Source: JBDKTK01 sp964556675 (GTDB lineage Bacteria > Desulfobacterota > Syntrophia > Syntrophales > UBA4778). Taken from it: 6,952 bases of DNA. A program made the position numbers and the translations under genes. Positions 1 through 5,762 of this stretch are shown here, piece after piece. The stretch covers positions 1-6,952 of the forward strand of contig CAZKYN010000185.1 in assembly GCA_964556675.1 (NCBI GenBank), in the 5' to 3' direction. The notes beneath the pieces are model-generated. The model was not told where the DNA came from, ran no database searches, and saw only the letters and a list, made by a program, of their open reading frames with translations. Positions within the stretch are counted from its first letter, which is position 1. Each line of letters opens with the position of its first letter.

Positions 1-55
1 CCGGGAATGACGAGGCGAAAAACAAGGTCATTCCTGCGAAAGCAGGAATCCAGAT
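1..55. repeat. Truncated copy of a compound hairpin repeat
   Basis: These 55 bases are identical to 560-614, so this is the right part of the 70-base compound element described at 543-612, cut by the window edge. It contains the hairpin ATTCCTGC-GAAA-GCAGGAAT (30-49) and ends in GGAATCCAG. It has no coding potential. The GNRA-type tetraloop and perfect 8-base stem suggest a REP-like structured repeat; no family name can be assigned from the sequence alone. Confidence 0.85.
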
Positions 56-67
56 CCTTTGTCATCG

Positions 68-109
68 TGAGCACTTCGACAGGCTCAGTGTAAACTGCGC
101 GAAGGATCT
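68..109 (+). repeat. 42-base interspersed repeat, copy 1
   Basis: The core begins TGAGCACTTCGACAGGCTCA and ends GCGAAGGATCT. It is identical to 236-277 and 402-443. An internal inverted repeat (TGAGC...GCTCA) near its 5' end can form a small stem. The identity with copy 2 continues past the core: 68-122 equals 236-290 without a mismatch, right up to the assembly gap. Confidence 0.9.
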
Positions 110-122
110 TTCATGTCCCCCG

Positions 123-222
123 NNNNNNNNNNNNNNNNNNNNNNNNNNNNNNNNNNNNNNNNNNNNNNNNNNNNNNNNNNNNNNNNNNNNNNNNNNNNNN
201 NNNNNNNNNNNNNNNNNNNNNN
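123..222. other. Assembly gap of exactly 100 N
   Basis: One hundred consecutive unknown bases, the conventional placeholder for a scaffold gap of unestimated size. Both edges lie inside repeat-derived sequence: the left edge matches position 290 and the right edge matches position 389. The assembly therefore most likely broke on a repeat. The true length and content are unknown, and nothing across it should be read as contiguous. Confidence 0.98.
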
Positions 223-277
223 ATTTTTGTTATCCTGAGCACTTCGACAGGCTCAGTGTAAACTGCGCGAAGGATCT
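223..277 (+). repeat. 42-base interspersed repeat, copy 2, with 5' extension
   Basis: The core is 236-277. The extended 55-base stretch 223-277 (ATTTTTGTTATCC then the core) is identical to 389-443. It starts directly at the gap edge, so the identity may extend further left. Downstream it continues into TTCATGTCCCCCG, shared with copy 1. Confidence 0.9.
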
Positions 278-284
278 TTCATGT

Positions 285-300
285 CCCCCGCCGGCGGGGG
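285..300. repeat. Perfect 16-base GC palindrome
   Basis: CCCCCGCC followed directly by GGCGGGGG, a perfect inverted repeat with no loop. The first six bases also follow copy 1 just before the assembly gap, so the palindrome is probably part of the repeated unit. No T-run follows on either strand, so I do not call it a terminator. Confidence 0.75.
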
Positions 301-339
301 TGCAGGGGGTGGTTATATCTATGCACCTCCCCCTTTGAT

Positions 340-357
340 TCCCCCTCCAGAGGGGGA
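340..357. repeat. C/G hairpin within the repeat-rich flank
   Basis: TCCCCCT, loop CCAG, AGGGGGA: a perfect 7-base stem. It belongs to a C-tract/G-tract stretch (about 325-360) similar in flavour to the hairpin found between the two ketoacyl-synthase genes (2193-2210). It is not followed by a T-run. Function is unknown; it is probably part of an interspersed repeat. Confidence 0.65.
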
Positions 358-388
358 CAAAAGAAAATCACAGATCGTCCGGAATTTA

Positions 389-443
389 ATTTTTGTTATC
401 CTGAGCACTTCGACAGGCTCAGTGTAAACTGCGCGAAGGATCT
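389..443 (+). repeat. 42-base interspersed repeat, copy 3, with 5' extension
   Basis: Identical over 55 bases to 223-277 (core 402-443). It diverges directly after GGATCT, where copies 1 and 2 continue TTCATG but this copy continues GTCCAG. It is therefore the terminal copy of the apparent series with about 166-base spacing. Confidence 0.9.
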
Positions 444-456
444 GTCCAGTAAACAT

Positions 457-533
457 GTCATCCTGAGCAACGCGAAGGATCTATTTTTATTAAAAAACAG
501 ATTCTTCAGTCGCGGCCGCTCCTTCAGAATGAC
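457..533. mobile_element. MITE-like element, left copy (77 bases)
   Basis: The segment begins GTCATCCTGAG and ends CTTCAGAATGAC, giving near-perfect terminal inverted repeats (one mismatch in GTCATYCTGA/TCAGAATGAC). Inside is a GCGAAGGATCT arm, an AT-rich centre, then an AGATTCTTC arm. The same layout recurs at 6814-6911 on the other side of the operon. It has no open frame of its own. It resembles a non-autonomous inverted-repeat element; no transposase is visible, and no target-site duplication was identified. Confidence 0.6.
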
Positions 534-536
534 AGG

Positions 537-567
537 AAAAAACTGGATTCCCGGTCAAGCCGGGAAT
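537..567 (-). terminator. Possible intrinsic terminator for the operon, carried by a repeat
   Basis: Read on the minus strand: stem ATTCCCGG, loop CTTGA, stem CCGGGAAT, then CCAG and six T residues. A GC-rich 8-base stem followed shortly by a T-run fits a Rho-independent terminator. The stem lies about 175 bases after the last stop codon of the operon (743), and no better candidate lies between. The stem is part of the 543-612 repeat, so it may be a coincidental use of a repeat hairpin. Confidence 0.4.
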
Positions 568-612
568 GACGAGGCGAAAAACAAGGTCATTCCTGCGAAA
601 GCAGGAATCCAG
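543..612. repeat. 70-base compound double-hairpin repeat
   Basis: The ends are CTGGATTCC and GGAATCCAG, a perfect 9-base terminal inverted repeat. Inside are two hairpins: ATTCCCGG-TCAAG-CCGGGAAT (547-567) and ATTCCTGC-GAAA-GCAGGAAT (589-608), separated by a purine-rich linker. Its right part recurs exactly at 1-55. The architecture (paired hairpins in inverted orientation) is that of REP-pair/BIME-like or small MITE-like intergenic repeats. Confidence 0.75.
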
Positions 613-614
613 AT

Positions 615-742
615 TGAGCAGAATGACACCGGAAGATTATCGGTAAGGGCTGTCTCACGTGCTTAAGGGGGGAACTTTAGCGGAGCACAGGACGGATCAG
701 GGCAGGGGATTTGGGCATCGCGGCCGGATAGGCGGGATTGAA
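615..742. other. Non-coding stretch downstream of the operon
   Basis: No credible gene on either strand, and no strong hairpin with a T-run. The plus-strand open frame that starts at 659 runs mostly antisense to the last gene of the operon and has an arginine- and glutamate-rich composition typical of a shadow frame. This is probably the 3' untranslated region of the operon transcript. Confidence 0.5.
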
Positions 743-1090
743 TTACGCCAGCAGCTTCCTGAAGAGCTTCCCCACGGAATATCTGACCAGCACGCCCATG
801 TAATGCGGGGCGCGGGCGAGGAGGGCGCCGCCGAGGAACACGAGGTGGGAGAGCCCGTAGACGGCCGGCCCGCCTATGGCCGCGATCAGCGGCTCCTCGA
901 GCCAGATCGCCACAAAACCGAGGGCGGCGACGGAAGGCCAGCCGAGGATATAGCTGAACCCCATCAGGAAGAGGCCGAATATCAGCCGCGGCGTGGGCTT
1001 CTCGCGGAATTCCGAGAGGTCCGCCGGGTTCTCGATCGTCCCGCGGATGTAATTGTTCCTGGCAAAGAAGGCGGCGATCTTCCGGATCAT
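743..1090 (-). CDS. Small membrane protein of the acyl-synthesis operon, unknown function
   Basis: A 115-residue protein that I do not recognise. The start is ATG at 1090, chosen because it overlaps the stop of the upstream CLF-like gene as ATGA and has an AGGG Shine-Dalgarno eight bases upstream. A longer frame from 1147 would sit inside the upstream gene. An amphipathic, basic N-terminus (residues 1-35, ending REKPTPR) is followed by two hydrophobic segments, about 37-63 and 67-92, separated by the short acidic EEP turn, and a basic tail (VRYSVGKLFRKLLA). Basic residues at both ends predict a cytoplasmic N- and C-terminus with a membrane hairpin. It is the last gene of the operon. Inference: it anchors or couples the KS/CLF/ACP enzymes to the membrane or to the ABC transporter. 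It has no catalytic motif and no signal-peptidase site. Confidence 0.7.
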   Translation of the reverse strand: MIRKIAAFFARNNYIRGTIENPADLSEFREKPTPRLIFGLFLMGFSYILGWPSVAALGFVAIWLEEPLIAAIGGPAVYGLSHLVFLGGALLARAPHYMGVLVRYSVGKLFRKLLA

Positions 1091-2181
1091 GGCGTTACCC
1101 TGTCCAGGACCATGAAAGTGTAATACCTCGAAAGAAAATGATTGCACACCAGGACGGTCTCTTTCCGTTCCGGCCTTTGGGCCGGTTTAAAAATCACGGC
1201 ATCCGGTATGTCCTGTTTCTTCAATATCATGGCCCCCAGCCAGAGCGCAAACGAAGAAGCAGTCGCGTATTCTCCCGTCAGGTGCTTGAAGCGCGCCTCA
1301 GCCGCATGCCCCAGGTAATCGCGTCCCAGGCCGGAAGTCCAGCCGTCGCGCTCCGCGTCGCCGCTTGCGCCGTTCACGAAGACGTCGATGTCCCGCGGCT
1401 CCAGGCCGCTCTCCCGCAGCAAGCCCTCCAGCGCCGCCGCGAGGTCTCTGCAGCTTTGGGGTTTGTACAGCGTCTTCAGGCCCCGCAGGCGGCACAACGT
1501 GCCTTCCTTCGCGGCCGACGAGAGCATGAAAAAGGCCACTCCCTCGCCCTGTATGGTCCCCGGCAGGTTCTTTTCAAACAGGCTCAGGCTGCTCACGGGC
1601 TCTTTCCGGAAATATCCCAGCCTTACGTATTGCCGGTACAGGACCTCCGAGACCTCTTCGAACGAACCGACCAGGATGTTTTGCGTCTCCTGCTCATTCC
1701 CATTAAGCAGCAGCATTGCGTCGAGCAGGGCGCTCTCGAAGGCGCTCCCCCGGCCGGCATAGGTATTGTTGTATCCCGTGCAGCCGATGGTGAGCGCGAC
1801 GAGGCCCGCCAGGGCATTATGGGTGCTCTGGATGAAATAGTTGGGGGTGAGCTGCTGTTCGGCCTGCCTGATGATCTCGGCGAGGAACTTCGCCCTTGAG
1901 TCGTAGAAGCCGAAGCCCGTGGCCGTGATGACGGCATCGGGGACGTTCACGCCCGCGTTGCGCAGGCATATCATAACAGCCGCGAGACCCGTCTTGAGCA
2001 TGCGGCTCAGGCGGCGCGTCTGGAACGGGTTCATGTATTCCCTGAAATCGGGCAGCACGCAGGTCAGCCTGTTGTCGGCGTACTCCGCGATCTCGGTCAG
2101 GAAAAGCCGGTCGCAGTATGTCTTCTGCGGCGAGATCACGCCGGCGGCGTTGATGTAGAAGTTAGTGTCGGTCATAAGCAT
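1087..2181 (-). CDS. Ketoacyl-synthase-like protein lacking the catalytic triad (chain-length-factor-like)
   Basis: A 364-residue protein of the thiolase/ketoacyl-synthase fold, most like the N-terminal ketoacyl-synthase variant family (PF13723 type). It opens FYINAAGVISP, as such proteins do, and has QSTHNALAG (118-126) and GCTGYNNTYAGRGSAFESALLDA-type features around 133-155. Where KS enzymes carry the nucleophilic Cys there is Gly/Arg/Ser. The HGTGT His region reads VNGASGD (269-274), with Asn in place of His. The GHT His region reads KHLTGEYATAS, keeping Lys299 but with Glu304 for His. It is therefore unlikely to condense on its own. Established precedent: type II polyketide and aryl-polyene KS pair with an inactive homologue that sets chain length. 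It lies 16 bases after the active KS, supporting a KS-CLF heterodimer. Start: ATG 2181 has G-rich SD spacing of nine bases; ATG 2175 is an alternative. It overlaps the next gene by four bases. Confidence 0.88.
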   Translation of the reverse strand: MLMTDTNFYINAAGVISPQKTYCDRLFLTEIAEYADNRLTCVLPDFREYMNPFQTRRLSRMLKTGLAAVMICLRNAGVNVPDAVITATGFGFYDSRAKFLAEIIRQAEQQLTPNYFIQSTHNALAGLVALTIGCTGYNNTYAGRGSAFESALLDAMLLLNGNEQETQNILVGSFEEVSEVLYRQYVRLGYFRKEPVSSLSLFEKNLPGTIQGEGVAFFMLSSAAKEGTLCRLRGLKTLYKPQSCRDLAAALEGLLRESGLEPRDIDVFVNGASGDAERDGWTSGLGRDYLGHAAEARFKHLTGEYATASSFALWLGAMILKKQDIPDAVIFKPAQRPERKETVLVCNHFLSRYYTFMVLDRVTP

Positions 2182-2192
2182 TCTTTTAATCC

Positions 2193-2210
2193 CCCCCTTA
2201 AAAAAGGGGG
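2193..2210 (-). promoter_or_regulatory. Hairpin spanning the KS stop codon and the CLF-like gene's ribosome-binding site
   Basis: On the minus strand the sequence reads CCCCCTT, loop TTTT, AAGGGGG: a perfect 7-base stem. The 5' arm encodes the last codons of the ketoacyl synthase, its TAA stop (2200-2198) falls at the loop/3' arm boundary, and the AAGGGGG 3' arm is the only Shine-Dalgarno-like sequence before ATG 2181. No T-run follows, so it is not a terminator. It could couple translation of the two subunits, protect an mRNA end, or simply be an inserted repeat. Confidence 0.45.
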
Positions 2211-3415
2211 ACCTTAGTAAAGAGGAGCGTCGATCCGGCGCCTCCGAACCCGAAGGAATTGGACAGGATGTTTTTGAGCCCCGCCCCGTGCTTTACTTCC
2301 GTAAACGGCCGGACCGCAATTTCCTTCATTTGCACGCTGAAATTGATGTTGGGGAATATTGCGTCGTTCGCGAAGGCTATCATGCAGAAGGCGGCTTCGA
2401 CGCCGCCCGCCGCCGACATTGTATGGCCGGTGTACGCCTTCGTCGAGCTGAAGGGCGGGGGATTCTCGCCGAAAAGTTTCTGTATCGCCAGGCCTTCCGC
2501 GAGGTCGTTGTTTTCAGTGCCCGTCCCGTGGGCCTGGATGTAGTCGATGTCGTCGGGCGTGAGCCCCGCCATTTCGATCGCCCTGTGCATTGCCTTGCAG
2601 GCCCCCGCCCCGTCGGGCGAAGCGGCCGTCTGGTGGAAGGCCTCGTTGACGTTGGCATAGCCGCGCAGCTCGGCAATCGCACTGCGCCCGGACTTGCGGA
2701 GCGCGGCTTCGGATTCGAGGACGAGGTATGCGGCGCCCTCGCCGGCGTTGAGTCCGTTGCGGTCCTCGTCGAAGGGGCGGCAGTGCCGCTTGTCCAGTAT
2801 CATCAGCGAATTAAAGCCGTTGAGGGTCATCTTGCTCAGCCCCTCCGAGCCGCCGCAAATGTATCTGTCCCCCAGGCCCGCGGCGATCAGCCTGGCCCCG
2901 AAGATTATTGCATTCGCCGCCGATGTGCAGGCCGTGCTGGTGGTGCTCACGAATCTTTTCGCGCCGAAGTGGTCCGCGAGCCGCTCTGTGTGCTCGCCGG
3001 AATCGGCCGTGTTGAGATACTGCAGATATTCTCCGTCCCTCACGGGGTCCTGCATGTCGCTATAGTTGTCTTCGAACTCTTTGACGCCGCCGACAGTGGT
3101 GCCGGAGATGATACCGGCTTGCCGAAGTTCGCTTTTCGTAAGGCCGGCCCGGCCAACGGCCTCTCCGGCTGAAATGAGGGCGAGCAGGGCCGTGCGCGTG
3201 AAGCCTTTGCCCCCGGGCACTCCGGCCATGTCGCACAGCTCCCTGTGGCTGAGCTTGACCTCGCAGCCGAAAATCGTGTCCCGGTGGACCGTTTGGAGAA
3301 AATCAAACCGGCCGTAGCCGGATTTTCGGGCGATCAGGGATTGGTAGTTTTCCGCCGAATTATTGCCGATTGCGGTTATGACGCCGTAGCCTGTGATGAA
3401 AACGCGGCGGTTCAT
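2198..3415 (-). CDS. Beta-ketoacyl-ACP synthase, FabF/KAS II type
   Basis: A 405-residue, full-length condensing enzyme that performs decarboxylative Claisen condensation of malonyl-ACP with an acyl thioester. It begins RRVFITGYGVITAIG, the usual FabF-type opening. The nucleophile is Cys163 in STACTSAANAI; the first His is His296 in AHGTGTENND; the conserved Lys326 and second His331 are in STKAYTGHTMSAAGG; the C-terminal NSFGFGGAGSTLLF glycine-rich motif is present. All catalytic residues are intact. ATG 3415 lies three bases after the ACP stop, so it is probably translated by coupling; its own SD is weak. The last residues (KVPLF) are encoded by the hairpin at 2193-2210, so the extreme C-terminus looks repeat-derived and slightly extended. 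Its position directly between the ACP and the inactive homologue argues for a specialised pathway rather than housekeeping fatty acid synthesis. Confidence 0.95.
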   Translation of the reverse strand: MNRRVFITGYGVITAIGNNSAENYQSLIARKSGYGRFDFLQTVHRDTIFGCEVKLSHRELCDMAGVPGGKGFTRTALLALISAGEAVGRAGLTKSELRQAGIISGTTVGGVKEFEDNYSDMQDPVRDGEYLQYLNTADSGEHTERLADHFGAKRFVSTTSTACTSAANAIIFGARLIAAGLGDRYICGGSEGLSKMTLNGFNSLMILDKRHCRPFDEDRNGLNAGEGAAYLVLESEAALRKSGRSAIAELRGYANVNEAFHQTAASPDGAGACKAMHRAIEMAGLTPDDIDYIQAHGTGTENNDLAEGLAIQKLFGENPPPFSSTKAYTGHTMSAAGGVEAAFCMIAFANDAIFPNINFSVQMKEIAVRPFTEVKHGAGLKNILSNSFGFGGAGSTLLFTKVPLF

Positions 3416-3418
3416 TGC

Positions 3419-3718
3419 TTATACAGATTTCCCGTGCTCGTGGACGTATTCGGCGATGGTGCGGATATTGAACAGGATCTTCCGCGCCTTCTTGGAATCG
3501 GTGATTTTGATGCCGTATTTCTTTTCCAGGACGAGCGCGAGTTCCAGCGCGTCGATGGAATCGAGCCCGGTCATCTCGCCGAAAAGCGGCATGTCCGGGT
3601 CGAGGTCTTCCGGTCCCATGTCCTCAAAATGGAAGCACTCGATGATGTGGACCCTGAACTGCTCAATTAGTTCGTCCACGCCGGGCATGGGTTTCGGCAT
3701 TGAGTTGTTGTCTGTCAC
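3419..3718 (-). CDS. Acyl carrier protein
   Basis: A 99-residue protein that carries the growing acyl chain as a thioester on 4'-phosphopantetheine. The attachment site is Ser54 in GLDSIDALEL. The preceding acidic loop (EDMGPEDLDPDMPLFGEMTG) and following helix with KKYGIKITDSK match the ACP fold of about 80 residues, with a slightly long, Met/Pro-containing N-terminus (TDNNSMPKPMPG). DSID replaces the DSL of most housekeeping ACPs, which together with its place beside KS and CLF-like genes suggests a dedicated ACP. Start: GTG 3718, chosen because it overlaps the permease stop (GTGA) and has GAGGA seven bases upstream; an internal ATG at 3700 is the alternative and would remove six residues. 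Confidence 0.94.
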   Translation of the reverse strand: MTDNNSMPKPMPGVDELIEQFRVHIIECFHFEDMGPEDLDPDMPLFGEMTGLDSIDALELALVLEKKYGIKITDSKKARKILFNIRTIAEYVHEHGKSV

Positions 3719-5010
3719 GTTACGTTCCTCGACCTCTGGATTATAACGCTGAGCGCCAGCGCCGCGGCGGAAAACCCGAGGAGCCGGAAGACATCCGGCA
3801 GGACGGCCGCGGTCGCGGAATTGCGCAGGAACAGGTTATTGAACGCCGCGAGCCCCCAGTTCAACGGGGAGTAGGGGCTGATCGTCTGCATGAATTCCGG
3901 CATGATGAACACCGGCACCCAGACTCCGCCTATCGCGGCCAGCACGACCACCGAGATCGACCCGAACGACAGGGCCTGCTGGGGGGTCCGGAAATACACG
4001 GCAATCAGCAGCCCGTATCCCGTGGCGGCCATGGCTACGGCGCAGCCCGTCAGCAGCAGTCCCGCGTAGTTCGTGCCTATCACCAGTTTGCTCAGGCCGG
4101 CGAGCGGCATCGCGTAAATCCCGACGGCTATTATCAGGTAGAGCTGGAGAAGGCAAACGAAAAAGTAGAATATGAATTTCCCGCAGATCACCGGAAATGA
4201 AGAGCCCGCAATCAGCCGCAGGCGCAGCATGCTGCCTTCCTCGCGCTCCTTGATCAGGTTGCCGGCCAGCGGGAACAGGATGAAGAACATGGCGAACATG
4301 GACCAGGCCGGCACATTGTGCTGCACGGCGTTGAGGGGCATGCCCCTGTCCTCGCCTTCCGAGGCGTCCTTCTGGGTGACCTTGATCAGGTCGGCGAGGT
4401 CCATTTTTACCGGCGCCTTCTGGGTCGCTCCGGACATGCTCTTCTGCACTTCATCCATGAACCATTCCGCCTGCAGTTGGGCCGCCATCTTCTCCAGCGC
4501 GCTCGTGAGCGTCTGCCGGTAGTTGGCCTTGATGGCCGGGTCGAACACGACCTGCAGCTCCACTCCCGGGATTTTTTTTGCCGGGGCTTGTTTCTCTGTC
4601 TTTGCTTCTGCCATCCCGTAATTGGAAAGGAGCCGGTTCACGGCGTCTTTCGTTTTTTTCTGCATTGCGGCGCTAGCGCCCCCGGGGACGATCACGGCTG
4701 TCCGATATTTGCCGCTCCGGACAAGGCGGCGCGCCTCGTCCGCGGTCAGGGCTTTCCCTCCCACTTTATCGACGAGGCGGATATTGGGCAGGGCCTGAAA
4801 AGTTTTGGCCAGCGCGTCGCTGAGCTTGCCGTGGTCCTCGTCTACGAGCAGGGCCTCAAGCCTGGTCTCCTGGAACTCCTGGAATGTATTGTTCTGGATC
4901 ACGGCCATCACAACCACGAGCACCATCGGCATCAGGAAGATCAGCATGAGCCCGCCGATGTCGCGCGTGAGCAGGAGGAACTCTTTCTTTATGGTAGCCA
5001 GCGTCTTCAA
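3715..5010 (-). CDS. ABC-2 type transporter permease
   Basis: A 431-residue integral membrane subunit, the ABC2_membrane_3 type. One membrane helix lies near the N-terminus (about 18-38, GGLMLIFLMPMVLVVVMAV). It is followed by a hydrophilic, Lys/Gln-rich extracytoplasmic domain of about 190 residues (40-232), then five hydrophobic segments near 233-253, 275-303, 311-338, 346-369 and 403-424. KEREEGSMLRLRL (254-266) is the family's typical coupling motif after the second helix. This layout is that of exporters of lipids, drugs or polysaccharide precursors; the large loop could contact a periplasmic partner. Only one permease gene is present, so it would act as a homodimer with the ATPase. Start: TTG 5010, supported by GGAGG eight bases upstream and the TTGA overlap with the ATPase stop. 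It overlaps the ACP start by four bases. Confidence 0.93.
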   Translation of the reverse strand: MKTLATIKKEFLLLTRDIGGLMLIFLMPMVLVVVMAVIQNNTFQEFQETRLEALLVDEDHGKLSDALAKTFQALPNIRLVDKVGGKALTADEARRLVRSGKYRTAVIVPGGASAAMQKKTKDAVNRLLSNYGMAEAKTEKQAPAKKIPGVELQVVFDPAIKANYRQTLTSALEKMAAQLQAEWFMDEVQKSMSGATQKAPVKMDLADLIKVTQKDASEGEDRGMPLNAVQHNVPAWSMFAMFFILFPLAGNLIKEREEGSMLRLRLIAGSSFPVICGKFIFYFFVCLLQLYLIIAVGIYAMPLAGLSKLVIGTNYAGLLLTGCAVAMAATGYGLLIAVYFRTPQQALSFGSISVVVLAAIGGVWVPVFIMPEFMQTISPYSPLNWGLAAFNNLFLRNSATAAVLPDVFRLLGFSAAALALSVIIQRSRNVT

Positions 5011-5762
5011 GCTACGGCCTCCCTGCCGGTGAGGCTGAGGAAATACTGCTCGAGGTTCCAGTTCGCGCCCTTAAGGGCCCTCATTTCCGCGATGGACCCT
5101 TCCGCGACCATGCGCCCCTCGTCGAGGATGGCAAAGCGCGAGCAGATCTTTTCCGCTTCTTCGAGCAGGTGGGAGGAATAGATGATCGTCACGCCCTGCG
5201 ACTTCAGTTCGAGCAGGTAATCGAGAATGATCTTGCGGGACTGGACATCGACGCCCGTGGTCGGCTCGTCAAGCACAAGCAGGCGCGGGCTGTGCAGGAG
5301 CGCCGCTATGAGGTTGAGCCGCCGCTTCATGCCCCCGGAAAAATGTCCGACCCTGACGTTTAACTTGTCCGCAAGGCCGAATGCCTTTGTGTAATGGCCG
5401 ATCCTGTCGCGGATCGCTGCGCCTTTCAGGCCGTACATCCGGCCGAAGTACTGGAGGTTCTCCTTCAGGGTAAGCGCGGGAAAGAGCGCGATGTCCTGCG
5501 GCGCGACGCCGATCTGTTTCCTGATCTCGCCGCCTTTGTCCCGCACGTCGAGGCCGAAGACTTCGATTTCGCCCGAGTCGATTTTCAGAAGACCGCACAG
5601 GGCCATTATGGTTGTGGACTTGCCGGCGCCGTTGGGACCCAGCAGCCCGAAGATGTCCCCGGCGGCGACCGCGAAGCCCAGGTTGTCGACGGCGGGTTTG
5701 ACCGAGCCCTTGTAGGCTTTGCGCAGGCCGGACACTTTGATAATGGCGTCCTTCAGCTCCAT
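5007..5762 (-). CDS. ABC transporter ATP-binding protein
   Basis: A 251-residue nucleotide-binding domain that drives the adjacent permease. All ABC motifs are present: Walker A GPNGAGKST (42-50), Q-loop Gln89 in GVAPQD, signature FSGGMKRR (131-138; SGGM in place of SGGQ), Walker B LLVLDEP with Asp155 and Glu156, D-loop GVD, and H-loop His188 in YSSHLL. The signature variant and the LLEEAEKIC sequence after the H-loop are common in ABC-2 exporter ATPases (drug/lipid type). An open frame reaches back to 5921, but the first 53 residues would lie inside the BtrH-like gene and are Arg-rich shadow sequence. The real start is ATG 5762, with GGTGAG just upstream and a one-base overlap (TGATG) with the preceding stop. 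The C-terminus (NLEQYFLSLTG) is typical of this family. Confidence 0.96.
   Translation of the reverse strand: MELKDAIIKVSGLRKAYKGSVKPAVDNLGFAVAAGDIFGLLGPNGAGKSTTIMALCGLLKIDSGEIEVFGLDVRDKGGEIRKQIGVAPQDIALFPALTLKENLQYFGRMYGLKGAAIRDRIGHYTKAFGLADKLNVRVGHFSGGMKRRLNLIAALLHSPRLLVLDEPTTGVDVQSRKIILDYLLELKSQGVTIIYSSHLLEEAEKICSRFAILDEGRMVAEGSIAEMRALKGANWNLEQYFLSLTGREAVA

Noticed and set aside
285..300. GC palindrome as a terminator
   Set aside because: No loop and no T-run on either strand, and no gene ends nearby.
68..443. CRISPR array
   Set aside because: Only three copies at about 166-base spacing, the spacing sequence is itself partly repeated and no cas gene is present; the pattern fits interspersed or tandem repeats.
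659..1123. 154-codon open frame on the plus strand
   Set aside because: It runs antisense to the small membrane protein gene, is rich in Arg, Glu and Gly, and has no recognisable domain. The minus-strand frame has overlap-coupled start, SD and sensible membrane segments.
1091..1147. N-terminal extension of the small membrane protein to 1147
   Set aside because: The extra 19 residues overlap the end of the CLF-like gene; the ATGA overlap at 1090 with AGGG upstream is a better start.
1138..1899. 253-codon plus-strand open frame
   Set aside because: Antisense to the CLF-like gene, with Ala/Arg/Gln-rich low-complexity composition expected from a GC-rich reverse complement.
2193..2210. Rho-independent terminator between the KS and CLF-like genes
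   Set aside because: The T-run is in the loop rather than after the stem, and the downstream gene continues in the same direction only 12 bases later.
2165..3172. 335-codon plus-strand open frame
   Set aside because: Long, but exactly antisense to the ketoacyl synthase, which has a complete set of catalytic motifs. The length reflects high GC and codon bias.
4318..5181. 287-codon plus-strand open frame
   Set aside because: Antisense to the ABC permease and ATPase genes, His/Arg/Leu-rich with no domain.
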